Shown here: positions 41,192 to 49,473 of the stretch, piece after piece
Layout of the letters: every line of letters starts with the position of its first letter
Position numbering within the stretch: position 1 is the stretch's first letter
Assembly: GCF_000024865.1 (NCBI RefSeq)
Contig: NC_013595.1
Coordinates: forward strand, 1,984,001-2,048,000
DNA length: 64,000 nt
Source: Streptosporangium roseum DSM 43021
GTDB lineage: Bacteria; Actinomycetota; Actinomycetes; Streptosporangiales; Streptosporangiaceae
Direction of reading: 5' to 3'
Notes under the pieces: generated by a model
Told to the model about the DNA's origin: nothing
Database searches by the model: none
Seen by the model: only the letters and a program-made list of their open reading frames with translations
Made by a program: the position numbers and the translations under genes

Positions 41192-42532
41192 ATGGAGATC
41201 ATCTCGTTCCGCACCCCCGGCCTGGGGGACCAGAGCTACCTGCTCACCCACGAGGGGCACGGCATCCTCGTCGACCCCCAGCGCGACATCGACCGCTTCA
41301 TGGCCGAGGTCGCCGCGCGGGATGTGGAGCTGCGCTTCGTGCTGGAGACCCATCTGCACAACGACTACGTCTCCGGCGGAGAGCAGGCCGCTCTCGCCAC
41401 GGGCGCGCAGCTGGTGCTTCCCGCCGCGGCCGCCGCGGCCTACCCGCACACCCCCGCCTTCCACATGGAGGACATCCCCGGCGGGCGGGGGCTGAGCATC
41501 CGCCCGATCCACACCCCGGGCCACACGCCCGAGCACACGAGCTATCTGGTGCTCATCGACGGCGAGCCGGTCGCGGTGTTCTCCGGCGGAAGCCTGCTGG
41601 TCTCTTCGGCCGGACGTCCGGACCTGCTGGGCCCGCAGCGGGCCCGCACCCTCGCCAGGCTGCAGCACGGCTCGCTGCACCGCCTGGCCGGCCTGCCCGG
41701 CGGGGTGGAGCTGCTGCCCACCCACGGCGAGGGGTCGTTCTGCACCGCCACCGGTGCCGGCCGCTACACCTCCACCATCGCCGACGAGCTCGCCGGCAAC
41801 CCGCTGCTGGCCGTCGGCGACGCCGAGGCCTTCGCCGATGAGCTGCTCGCCGCCCCGATGCCGATCCCGGCGTTCTACGAGTACATGGGGCCGGCCAACA
41901 CCATGGGCGTGCCGCCGATGCCGCCCTTGGGCGTGCCCGCGCTGGGCGTCGAGGATCTGGCCGACCAGCCCGAGGGCACCCGCGTGGTGGACATCCGCCC
42001 GCGCGCCCGGCAGGCCGGCGGCCTGCTTCCCGGGGCGGTCGGGATCGAGCTGGGCACCGACTTCGGTAGCTGGGCGGGCTGGCTGCTGCCCTACCAGGCG
42101 CCCCTGGTCCTGGTGGCGGACCCCGGCCAGGACGTCGCCGAGGCCGTCACCCAGCTAGCCCGGATCGGCGTCGACACCGTGCGCGGCGTCATCACCGACC
42201 CCGGGCCGGCCGCCGACCAGACCTTCGAGCTGCTGGACCTTTCCGCCTTCGCCGCCCGGCTGGCCCGGCCCGGCGCCCAGCTGCTGGATGTGCGGATGCC
42301 CGGCGAACACGCCGCTGCCGCGCTGCCCGGCGGGATCCACCGCTTCCTGGCAGACCTGGTCGCTCACGGCATCCCCGCCGAGCTGGACGCCTCCCGTCCG
42401 GTCCTGGTCGCCTGCGGCTCCGGCCGCCGCGCGAGCATCGCCGCCGGCCTGCTGCTGGCCGCCGGCTACCGGCCGGTCGTGCTGACCGGCGCCGGCGTCA
42501 CCGACCTGCTCCGGCGCCCGGCCGCCGCCTGA
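41192..42532 (+). CDS. Persulfide dioxygenase-rhodanese fusion (CstB/BlhI-like MBL-fold protein)
   Basis: 446 residues. N-terminal metallo-beta-lactamase fold with ETHLHNDYVSGG and HTPGHTPEHTSYLV, a PDO-type iron site. Two rhodanese-like domains follow: the first (about 265-330) lacks an obvious active Cys; the second (about 355-440) has VACGSGRRA with the loop Cys. CstB-type enzymes oxidise persulfide to thiosulfate/sulfite. ATG 41192 follows AAAGGGA. First gene of the operon under operator 3. Confidence 0.9.
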   Translation: MEIISFRTPGLGDQSYLLTHEGHGILVDPQRDIDRFMAEVAARDVELRFVLETHLHNDYVSGGEQAALATGAQLVLPAAAAAAYPHTPAFHMEDIPGGRGLSIRPIHTPGHTPEHTSYLVLIDGEPVAVFSGGSLLVSSAGRPDLLGPQRARTLARLQHGSLHRLAGLPGGVELLPTHGEGSFCTATGAGRYTSTIADELAGNPLLAVGDAEAFADELLAAPMPIPAFYEYMGPANTMGVPPMPPLGVPALGVEDLADQPEGTRVVDIRPRARQAGGLLPGAVGIELGTDFGSWAGWLLPYQAPLVLVADPGQDVAEAVTQLARIGVDTVRGVITDPGPAADQTFELLDLSAFAARLARPGAQLLDVRMPGEHAAAALPGGIHRFLADLVAHGIPAELDASRPVLVACGSGRRASIAAGLLLAAGYRPVVLTGAGVTDLLRRPAAA

Positions 42533-42607
42533 CCTGCCCCCGCCGATCGGCCATCACCCCGATCCGGCCATCTCCACCCGCTCCCGAAGAACAGGATTTT
42601 CTTGATC

Positions 42608-43213
42608 ATGAGTGTGAAGACCAGTATCGACGTGCCCGCCGCCCGCGCTCTGATCGCGGCCGACCCCGGCGTGCTCGTCGTCGATGTGCGCACTCCCGGC
42701 GAGTTCGCCTCCGCCCACATCTCCGGCGCGGTCAACCTGCCCCTGGACCAGGTGGACACCCACCTGCGGCGCATCGTCGCCGACGCCGGCGGCACGATGC
42801 TGCTGATCTGTCAGTCCGGTGGCCGGGCCACCCGGGCGCACACCACGCTGACCCGCGCAGGCCTGGTCGACGTGGTGGTGCTGGAGGGTGGGATGAACGC
42901 CTGGACCGGTGCCGGTGCCCCCACCACCTCCACGTCATGTCCGATTCCCGGGACCCGGGCCCGGCGCTGGGGGCTGGAGCGCCAGGTGCGGCTGGTGGCC
43001 GGCGGCATCGTCGCCACCTCGGTCCTGGCCAGCATCCGGTGGCCGCAGGCCCGGTTCATCGCCGGGTTCGTCGGCGCCGGGCTGACCTTCGCCGCCGTCA
43101 CCGACACCTGTGCGATGGGCATGGCCCTGGCCAAACTGCCCTACAACCGCACCCGGGACTTCGACATCGACGCCGTCATCGCCCGGCTGCGCGGCGGCGA
43201 GGCCCGGCCATGA
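42608..43213 (+). CDS. Membrane-anchored rhodanese (YgaP-like, rhodanese-DUF2892)
   Basis: 201 residues. N-terminal rhodanese domain with active loop ICQSGGRAT (C68), then a C-terminal DUF2892-type two-helix membrane part (QVRLVAGGIVATSVLAS; FAAVTDTCAMGMALAKLPYN). YgaP in E. coli has the same layout. It would carry sulfane sulfur at the inner face of the membrane. ATG 42608 is chosen; its stop overlaps the tauE-like start (ATGA), so the two are coupled. Confidence 0.9.
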   Translation: MSVKTSIDVPAARALIAADPGVLVVDVRTPGEFASAHISGAVNLPLDQVDTHLRRIVADAGGTMLLICQSGGRATRAHTTLTRAGLVDVVVLEGGMNAWTGAGAPTTSTSCPIPGTRARRWGLERQVRLVAGGIVATSVLASIRWPQARFIAGFVGAGLTFAAVTDTCAMGMALAKLPYNRTRDFDIDAVIARLRGGEARP

Positions 43214-43977
43214 TCACCACCTGTACGCTCACCGCGACGGTGCTCGCCGCCGCCGTGGTCGGCGTCACCCTCGGCCTGTTCGGTGGCGGCGGCTCCATCC
43301 TCATGGTGCCCATGCTCATGTACATCGCCCACGTGCCGGGTAAGGCCGCGATCGCGATGTCACTGCTGGTGGTCGCCACCACCAGCGCCGCCGGCCTCAT
43401 CTCCCACGCCCGTGCCGGGCGCGTCCGCTGGCGCACCGGCCTGATCTTCGGTGCCGCCGGCATGGCAGGCGCCTACGCCGGCGGACTGATCGGCCCGTAT
43501 CTGCCGGAGACCATCCTGCTCGGCGGCTTCGCCGCCATGACGGTGGCCACCGCCATCGCCATGATCAGAGGGCGTTCCCGCGTCTCCGCCAAGACCGGCG
43601 CCGACCTGCCGGTCGGCAGGATCCTGATCGACGGCATCGTCGTCGGCGTTGTCACCGGCCTGGTCGGCGCCGGTGGCGGCTTCCTGGTCGTGCCCGCCCT
43701 GGTCCTGCTCGGCGGCATGCCGATGGCCGCCGCCGTCGGCACCTCCCTGCTGGTCATCGCGATGAAGTCACTGGCCGGACTCGCCGGTTATCTGCAGACC
43801 GTCACCATTGACTGGCGCCTGGCGGCCGTCGTCACCGCCGCCGCCGTCGTCGGCGGTCTGGCCGGCGGACAGCTGACCGGCCACGTCAACCCTGACCGGC
43901 TCCGTCGCGCCTTCGGCTGGGTTGTCCTGGCCATGGGAGTCTTCGTCCTCGCCCAGCAGGTTCCCGCCTTGATGTGA
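43210..43977 (+). CDS. TauE/SafE-family sulfite/anion exporter
   Basis: 255 residues with about eight membrane helices arranged as two similar halves, each with a GLxGxGGGxxxVP-like motif (GLFGGGGSILMVPML; GLVGAGGGFLVVPALVLLGG). Such proteins export sulfite or sulfoacetate. Overlapping the rhodanese gene and following the persulfide dioxygenase, it most likely removes sulfite formed by that enzyme. Confidence 0.91.
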   Translation: MITTCTLTATVLAAAVVGVTLGLFGGGGSILMVPMLMYIAHVPGKAAIAMSLLVVATTSAAGLISHARAGRVRWRTGLIFGAAGMAGAYAGGLIGPYLPETILLGGFAAMTVATAIAMIRGRSRVSAKTGADLPVGRILIDGIVVGVVTGLVGAGGGFLVVPALVLLGGMPMAAAVGTSLLVIAMKSLAGLAGYLQTVTIDWRLAAVVTAAAVVGGLAGGQLTGHVNPDRLRRAFGWVVLAMGVFVLAQQVPALM

Positions 43978-44091
43978 CCCGGGCGGGTGCTGTCATGCCA
44001 TGCCGCAGACGGCCGGCGGCAGAACGGCGGGACGAAAGAACGGCGGGAACGGACGCGAGGGACCGAACGTGCCGGTCCCTCGGAGGAGCGA

Positions 44092-45024
44092 TCAGGCCTG
44101 GGCTGCCTGGCGGGCGCGGCGGGCCTCGCGGCGCTCGACGAAGCGGGAGGCGGAGACCTCCAGGCGGGCGAGGAACTCCGCGAGCTCCTCACGGGCCTTC
44201 TCGCCCTCGGGGTCGAGGTCCTTCATGTCGAAGACGGCCCACTGGCGCAGCACCGGCATGAGGACGTCGTCGAGGTGCAGGCGCAGGTCGTAGATTCCGG
44301 CGTTGGCGATGGTCATCGCCTTGCGGGTGAAGCCCTCGATCCCGGTGCCGGGCATCTGGAAGGTGGTCACCACGTCGGTGACGGCGCGCATCGTCTGGCT
44401 CGGGGTGAGCTTGAAGGCGGCGTCGAGCAGGTTGCGGTAGAAGAGCATGTGCAGGTTCTCGTCGGCGGCGATCCTGGCGAGCAGGCGCTCGCAGTTCGGG
44501 TCCTGCGAGGCCTTGCCGGTGTTGCGGTGGGAGATGCGGGTGGCCAGCTCCTGGAAGGAGACGTAGGCCAGCGAGTGGAGCACGCCCTCGTAGGCGTTGG
44601 TGAAGCCCTCTCCCATGTGGTTCATGCGGGCCCGCTCCAGGGCGACCGGGTCGACCGCGCGGGTGACCGTCAGGTAGTCGCGGATGGCGGTGCCGTGCCG
44701 GCCCTCCTCGGCGGTCCACCGGTGCACCCAGGTGCCCCAGGCGGCGTCGCGGCCGAAGGCGGTGGCGATCTCGTAGTGGTAGCTGGGGAGGTTGTCCTCG
44801 GTCAGCAGGTTGACGATGAGCGAGACCCGAGCCTCCTCGGGGATCTTCGAGTCGGTCTCGACCCACGCGTCACCGCCGAAGAGGCCGTCGTAGTCCCTGC
44901 CCTCGGACCACGGGACGTACTCGTGCGGGAACCACTCCTTGGCCACCTTGTGGTGCCGGTCCAGCTCTCCGGCGACAACGGGCTCAAGCTCAAGCAGCAG
45001 CTCGGTCTGACTGAACTCTCGCAT
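44092..45024 (-). CDS. Acyl-ACP desaturase (DesA-like diiron enzyme)
   Basis: 310 residues. The two ExxH diiron motifs EEGRH and DENLH are intact, with a spaced Glu upstream (TEDNLPSYH). This soluble class introduces a double bond in acyl-ACP; in actinobacteria DesA1/DesA2 make mono-unsaturated or mycolate precursors. ATG 45024 follows GAGGGAGAG. A pair of palindromes lies directly upstream and the end of the DUF998 gene overlaps its first codons, so it may be both read through from upstream and controlled by its own promoter. Confidence 0.92.
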   Translation of the reverse strand: MREFSQTELLLELEPVVAGELDRHHKVAKEWFPHEYVPWSEGRDYDGLFGGDAWVETDSKIPEEARVSLIVNLLTEDNLPSYHYEIATAFGRDAAWGTWVHRWTAEEGRHGTAIRDYLTVTRAVDPVALERARMNHMGEGFTNAYEGVLHSLAYVSFQELATRISHRNTGKASQDPNCERLLARIAADENLHMLFYRNLLDAAFKLTPSQTMRAVTDVVTTFQMPGTGIEGFTRKAMTIANAGIYDLRLHLDDVLMPVLRQWAVFDMKDLDPEGEKAREELAEFLARLEVSASRFVERREARRARQAAQA

Positions 45025-45721
45025 AAGGCTCTCCCTCACTCACTACGGAACCGTAACCTACGTTAGCGTAGGTAAGGGGAGAGTCAGTAAGCGGGGATAT
45101 GTCTCTTTTATTACTCTCTGGTAGGTTGCCCATGCCCCGGGCGGCCAGGAAGACCAGCGCCGTCTCGCTGAGCAGCAGCAGGCGTTCGATCAGGCCGTAG
45201 TAGTCCGGGCCGCCGATCAGGTCCGCGGTCAGCGACCCCGGGCGGGCCGCCAGGAACGCGACCAGCAGCCCCGTCGCCAGCACGCTGACGGCTGACAGGG
45301 CCGGGTTCCGGAACCGGCGGCCCATCATCCAGCCCGCGCAGGGCAGCGCGGTGAAGACCACCGCCGCCGCCCAGCGGTGGATCTCCCCGCCGGCCGAGGC
45401 GGCGCCGGGGGCCGCGTCGAGGGGGAAGGCCGCGGTGAGCAAGAGTCCCAGCGCTCCGGCGACGAACAGGACACGCGTCGCGGCGCTGCGCGTGGGGTCG
45501 GTCCGCGCCAGGCCGTACGCGACCCACAGGGAGCCCATGGCCAGCATGATCGTGCCGCCGGCCATGGCCCAGGCGCTGGTGTCGAGCAGCGCGTAGTCAC
45601 TGGTCAGACTCTTCATCGGGTCCACCGCGCCGGCGGCGGCCACGTGCGCGCAGGCCGTCGAGGCCGCGGCGGCCGCCGCCCCCGCCATCCCGGGCCAGCG
45701 CCACACCGGGTCCGCGCTCAT
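44990..45721 (-). CDS. DUF998-like integral membrane protein
   Basis: 243 residues with about six membrane helices (WAMAGGTIMLAMGSLWVAYGLA; ATRVLFVAGALGLLLTAAFPLD; LLLLSETALVFLAARGMG), fitting DUF998 proteins of unknown function. ATG 45721 overlaps the stop of the upstream glycosyltransferase gene by 4 bp, so they are coupled. The last ~40 residues are hydrophilic and unlike the family. They are encoded by the operator region of the desaturase gene and run 35 bp into its coding sequence, so this tail may be a recent read-through extension. Confidence 0.8.
   Translation of the reverse strand: MSADPVWRWPGMAGAAAAAASTACAHVAAAGAVDPMKSLTSDYALLDTSAWAMAGGTIMLAMGSLWVAYGLARTDPTRSAATRVLFVAGALGLLLTAAFPLDAAPGAASAGGEIHRWAAAVVFTALPCAGWMMGRRFRNPALSAVSVLATGLLVAFLAARPGSLTADLIGGPDYYGLIERLLLLSETALVFLAARGMGNLPESNKRDISPLTDSPLTYANVGYGSVVSEGEPYARVQSDRAAA
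45044..45073. promoter_or_regulatory. Double palindrome in front of the desaturase gene
   Basis: TACGGAACCGTA (45044-45055) abuts ACCTACGTTAGCGTAGGT (45056-45073; perfect 7-bp arms around TTAG). Placed 20-50 bp upstream of the start codon, it is likely an operator for a TetR-type fatty-acid regulator (inference), encoded elsewhere. Confidence 0.75.
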
Positions 45722-46941
45722 CGGGCCACCTCCTGGTAGATCGTCTCGAACCGGGCCAGGGAGGCCTGGTGGTCATGGGTCAGCGCGATCGCACGGCTCG
45801 CCGCGCCCATCACGCCGCGCAGGCCGGGCGCGCAGAGCAGGTCGTTGAGGTGGCGGGCAAGCCCCTGGACGTCACCCGGCCGGAACAGCCGGCCGTTCTC
45901 GCCGGGCCGTACCAGGTGGGGGAGGGCCATCGCGTCGGCGGCGACCACCGGCAGCCCGGTGGCCATGGCCTCCAGGGTGGCGATGCTCTGCAGCTCCGCG
46001 ACCCCGGGCATGGCGAAGACGTCCGCGGCGGCGTAGGCCCGGGGAAGCGCCTCGTCGGGGACGAACCCGAGGAGGAACACCCGGTCACCGACCCCGATCC
46101 GGGCCGCCAGCCTCTCCAGCGCCGCCCGCTGCCCCCCGGTCCCGACCAGCGCGAGCTGCGCGTCGGTCCCGTTGAGGATGTACGGCAGGGCGCGGACGAG
46201 CTCGTCCAGCCGCTTCTCCTCGTCCAGCCGCCCGACGAACAGCACGGTGTCGCGGTCGGGCAGGCCGAACGCCTCGCGCGCCCACGCCTTGGGGCCGGTG
46301 TGCGGCCGGAACCGGCTGAGGTCGATGCCGCACGAGACCGGCTCCACCGAACGGGTGAAACCCTTCCCGGCGAGCAGTCCCGCGGCGATCCGGGTCGGCG
46401 TGGTCACCCGGTCCGCCCGGGAGAAGACGCGCCTGAAGTCCCGCCAGGCGAGGTCGCCGGCCCGCTCGCGGAGCGGACCGGGGATGTGCGCGAACTGGAA
46501 GAGGTTGTCCGGCATGAAGTGGTTGGTCGCCACAACCGGGACGCCCACGCGCCGGGCGGCCGAGATCGCGGCGCGGCCGACCACGAAGTGTCCCTGGACG
46601 TGGACCACGTCCGGGGCGATGGCAGCCATGAGCCGGTCCAGCCGGGTGGGCACCGAGATCCGCATGGTCGGATGCACCAGCACCGGCGCCGAGCGGAGCC
46701 GGTGCACGGTCACGCCGTTCACGTGCTCGGTCCTGGCCGCCCCCTCGTCGGAGGCGCAGACCACGTGGACCTCGTTGCCCCGCTCGGCCAGGCCGCCGGC
46801 CAGCCGGTGGGTGAAGTAGGCGGCGCCGTTCACGTCGGGCGGGTAGGTGTCGGTGCCGATCAGCACCCGGCGTGGCCGGGTGGCGAGAGGGGCCGGGGCG
46901 AGCGCGGGCGCGGCTGACATGACCATGGGGGCTCCGTTCAT
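45718..46941 (-). CDS. GT4-family glycosyltransferase (PimB/MshA-like)
   Basis: 407 residues, GT-B fold: N-terminal GTDTYPPDVNGAAYFTHRLAGGLAERG acceptor region; C-terminal nucleotide-sugar site with LFVGRLDEEKRL and MPGVAELQSIATLEAMATGLPVVAADAMALPHLV (EX7E motif). Relatives transfer mannose or other sugars to phosphatidylinositol, diacylglycerol or small molecules. Gene order with the DUF998 membrane protein and a desaturase suggests glycolipid or membrane-lipid synthesis (inference). Confidence 0.9.
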   Translation of the reverse strand: MNGAPMVMSAAPALAPAPLATRPRRVLIGTDTYPPDVNGAAYFTHRLAGGLAERGNEVHVVCASDEGAARTEHVNGVTVHRLRSAPVLVHPTMRISVPTRLDRLMAAIAPDVVHVQGHFVVGRAAISAARRVGVPVVATNHFMPDNLFQFAHIPGPLRERAGDLAWRDFRRVFSRADRVTTPTRIAAGLLAGKGFTRSVEPVSCGIDLSRFRPHTGPKAWAREAFGLPDRDTVLFVGRLDEEKRLDELVRALPYILNGTDAQLALVGTGGQRAALERLAARIGVGDRVFLLGFVPDEALPRAYAAADVFAMPGVAELQSIATLEAMATGLPVVAADAMALPHLVRPGENGRLFRPGDVQGLARHLNDLLCAPGLRGVMGAASRAIALTHDHQASLARFETIYQEVAR

Positions 46942-46981
46942 CGGATGGCCGGGAGACGCTGGGGAGGGGACGGTGCGACGT

Positions 46982-47812
46982 TCATCGGGCGGCCGGCAGG
47001 GGGGTGGGGGACATCGGTGTGGTGCGGGCCAGGGCGACGGTGCCGGCGGCGGTCAGCGCGCCCGCCGCCAGCGCGGTCAGCGTGCTCGCCGCGCCGGTCG
47101 GCAGGGGCTCGCCGAGCAGGAGGGCCCCGAAGGCGACGGCGGTGAGAGGGTCGGCCACCTGGAGGGCGGCGAAGGCGACGCCGAAGTGGCCGACGGCGTA
47201 GGCGCGCTGCAGCAGTGCCAGCGCGATCAGGGCGGGCAACGGGACGGCGAGCAGGAACCACGGCTCCCACTCCCCGTCGACCAGGACCCGGGTGAGCGTG
47301 GCGGTCGCGCCGTACAGCACCCCGGCCGCCATCGCCAGCAGACCGGCCCGCCTGGCCGGGGGCGCCTGCAGGGCGGCGGCCCAGAGCGCCAGGGCGGCGG
47401 TGGCCGCCCCCGCGAGCAGGGCCACCGCCCCCCCGGTGCCGAGGCGCGGCTCGCCGGTGTGCTCGGGCACGACCAGTACCAGGCCGATGAGCCCGATCGC
47501 GATCACGGCCGCGGCGGCGAGTTCGCCGGGCTGCGGCCTGCGGCGCCGCAGGGCGGCGGCGCAGGGCAGGGCGAACAGGAGGCTGGCCACGCCCATCGGC
47601 TGGACCACCGTGAGCGGGCCGTACTTCAGCGCAACGACGTGCAGGGCGGTGCCGGCCGCGATGGCGAGACCGCCGAGCAGCCAGCGAGGACGCCTGATCA
47701 GCCGGCGCAGGGTGGCCGGGACCGCGCCCGCGGCCTCGAACTGCTGCAGCGCGGCCCCGAGTGCGAAGAACAGCGATCCCAGCAATGCCAGGCCGGCTGC
47801 CACGACAGTCAT
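46982..47812 (-). CDS. EamA/DMT-superfamily transporter
   Basis: 276 residues with nine to ten membrane helices in two repeats (LALLGSLFFALGAALQQFEA...; LLAMAAGVLYGATATLTRVLVDGEW...), typical of DMT/EamA carriers of actinobacteria. ATG 47812 has GAGAGGAG 6 nt upstream. It lies 40 bp upstream of the glycosyltransferase gene on the same strand, so co-transcription is likely. Substrate unknown; relatives export amino acids or drugs. Confidence 0.87.
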   Translation of the reverse strand: MTVVAAGLALLGSLFFALGAALQQFEAAGAVPATLRRLIRRPRWLLGGLAIAAGTALHVVALKYGPLTVVQPMGVASLLFALPCAAALRRRRPQPGELAAAAVIAIGLIGLVLVVPEHTGEPRLGTGGAVALLAGAATAALALWAAALQAPPARRAGLLAMAAGVLYGATATLTRVLVDGEWEPWFLLAVPLPALIALALLQRAYAVGHFGVAFAALQVADPLTAVAFGALLLGEPLPTGAASTLTALAAGALTAAGTVALARTTPMSPTPLPAAR

Positions 47813-48024
47813 GCGCACTCCTCTCAGAGCAGATCCAGACATGGCGAGATGACCGGGACGTCTCGTGGAGGCGTCCGGGGGTGGTCGTGCGGTGGGCCAG
47901 TGGCAGCGTCCCGTGCCGGTCAGTGCCGGAGCCATAGGGGTTATCCCTGACTTGGGCGGGAATTCCCTGATATCAAGGTCGGGGCTGTTGACCTGCTGGC
48001 TTCGATTATCATAGTTTCGCGGGC

Positions 48025-48426
48025 ATGGATCTGGTCGGAGCCTGGAGGCTGGTCGAGTGGCGGATCGCCCACGCGGGCGGTCGGATCTCCCACCCCTTCG
48101 GCCGCGACGCGGTGGGCCTGCTCTGCTACACCTCCGACGGCTACATGAGCGCGACCGTCGCGCGGGCCGGACGCCCTCCGCTGCGCGGAACAGGCTCCCG
48201 GCAGGCGTGTCCCCAGGAGCAGGCCGAGGCGTTCGCGTCGTTCTTCTGCTGCTCGGGCCGGTACGAGGCCCGTGACGGCCAGGTGGCCCACGACGTCGAG
48301 ATGGCGCTCGATCCGGCCGTCACCGGCACCATCCAGATCCACGAGCTGAACTTCGACGGCGACCGGCTCATCCTGGCCGCCGTCGAGGACGGCGGATGGC
48401 ACACCCTGATCTGGCGGCGGGGATGA
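48025..48426 (+). CDS. Lipocalin-like domain protein
   Basis: 133 residues. LVGAWRLVEWRI at the N-terminus, PFGRDAVGLLCYTSDGYMSATVAR in the middle and a LIWRR end match the lipocalin-like 5 (PF13924-type) family. No signal peptide, so cytoplasmic. Role in the family is unclear; some members sit next to polyketide or redox genes. The promoter may be TTGACC near 47988 with a -10 just upstream of the ATG, which would give a very short leader. Confidence 0.85.
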   Translation: MDLVGAWRLVEWRIAHAGGRISHPFGRDAVGLLCYTSDGYMSATVARAGRPPLRGTGSRQACPQEQAEAFASFFCCSGRYEARDGQVAHDVEMALDPAVTGTIQIHELNFDGDRLILAAVEDGGWHTLIWRRG

Positions 48427-48482
48427 GCCCCGGACGCCCCGCGGGCCCCGACCGGCCGGGAACCCCTCCCTGATCGGCGGCA

Positions 48483-48556
48483 CCCGCACGTCACGCCGTG
48501 CCGTACGCACCCGCGCGTCACGCGGTCGTGCCGTACACACCTGCGCGTCACGCGGT
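48483..48556. repeat. ~30-bp tandem repeats between convergent genes
   Basis: Two and a half units with the core CGCGCGTCACGCGGT...GTGCCGTAC between the lipocalin-like and DedA-like genes. Degenerate; no gene. Confidence 0.8.
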
Positions 48557-48563
48557 GCGGTGG

Positions 48564-49193
48564 TCAGTCACGCGCGCCGACGAGGACCGCCGCCCGCTTC
48601 CCGGCGGTACGGCGGCGCCGCACGTGCCGGACCGCCTCGACCACCGCGGTGATCGACAGGGCGATGCCGAGACCGAGCAGCAGGCCCTTGACCGGGTCGT
48701 TCTCGAAGGCCGCGCCGCCCACGTAGCCGATCAGCGCGGAGTAGAGCGCCCAGGCGACGGTCGCGCCCCCGTCGAAGAGGGCGAACGAGCGCCGGGGGTA
48801 GGCGACCGCGCCCATGGTGAGGGTGCAGGCGGTCCTGCCGCCGGGGATGTAGCGGGCCACCACCAGCACGAGCCCGCCCCGCTCGGCCAGCGCCCTCTCC
48901 GCCCAGGCGAACGCCTTGCCGCTCCGCCTGCCGCCGCGCAGCCGGTTGTTGGTGGCGCGCCCGATGGCGTAGGAGATGTGGTCGCCGGCGAACGCGCCCA
49001 CCGCCGCGACCACGATCACCAGCGCGAGGTTCGGCGCGCCGGTGGAGGCGGCGAACACCCCCGCCGTGATGACGGACGTCTCGGCGGGCACCACGGGGAA
49101 GAACCCGTCGAGCATCGCCAGCGCGAACAGCGCCAGGTAGATCCAAGGGGAGGTCATCACATCGTGCAGGGTGTCCAGGATGGCCTGTGTCAC
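48564..49193 (-). CDS. DedA-family (VTT/SNARE-associated) membrane protein
   Basis: 209 residues. The segment DGFFPVVPAETSVITAGVFA corresponds to the conserved acidic/Glu motif, and ARYIPGGRTACTLTMGAVAYPRRSFALFDGGATVAWALY is the VTT/DedA signature with the conserved Arg and Gly pair; about five membrane helices. DedA proteins act as polyprenyl-phosphate or phospholipid flippases in several bacteria. Stands alone, followed by a ~280-bp intergenic region (49194-49473) that carries the divergent promoter of the histidine kinase gene and no gene. Confidence 0.9.
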   Translation of the reverse strand: MTQAILDTLHDVMTSPWIYLALFALAMLDGFFPVVPAETSVITAGVFAASTGAPNLALVIVVAAVGAFAGDHISYAIGRATNNRLRGGRRSGKAFAWAERALAERGGLVLVVARYIPGGRTACTLTMGAVAYPRRSFALFDGGATVAWALYSALIGYVGGAAFENDPVKGLLLGLGIALSITAVVEAVRHVRRRRTAGKRAAVLVGARD

Positions 49194-49473
49194 AGCCGCG
49201 CTCCTATGGTGTCGGGGATCTCTGACAGCACGCTGACGATCCGCCGGGCCCCGGGCATCGGGGGAGGACCCGGAAGTCGGCGGACGCCACCCCTGAGAGC
49301 CCTCAGGGCTCCGGCCCGTCAGAGCCCTCAGGGGATCCGTCCCGTCGAACCTAGGAACCGGGCAGGGGCCGCCACATCGCGCGATCGGCCCTTCCGACCC
49401 CCTACTTTCGTCAGGGGAGGCCTGTTACCTCCGGCGGAGACGCCCGGCCGGGCGGCCTTGTAGCGTCACAGTC

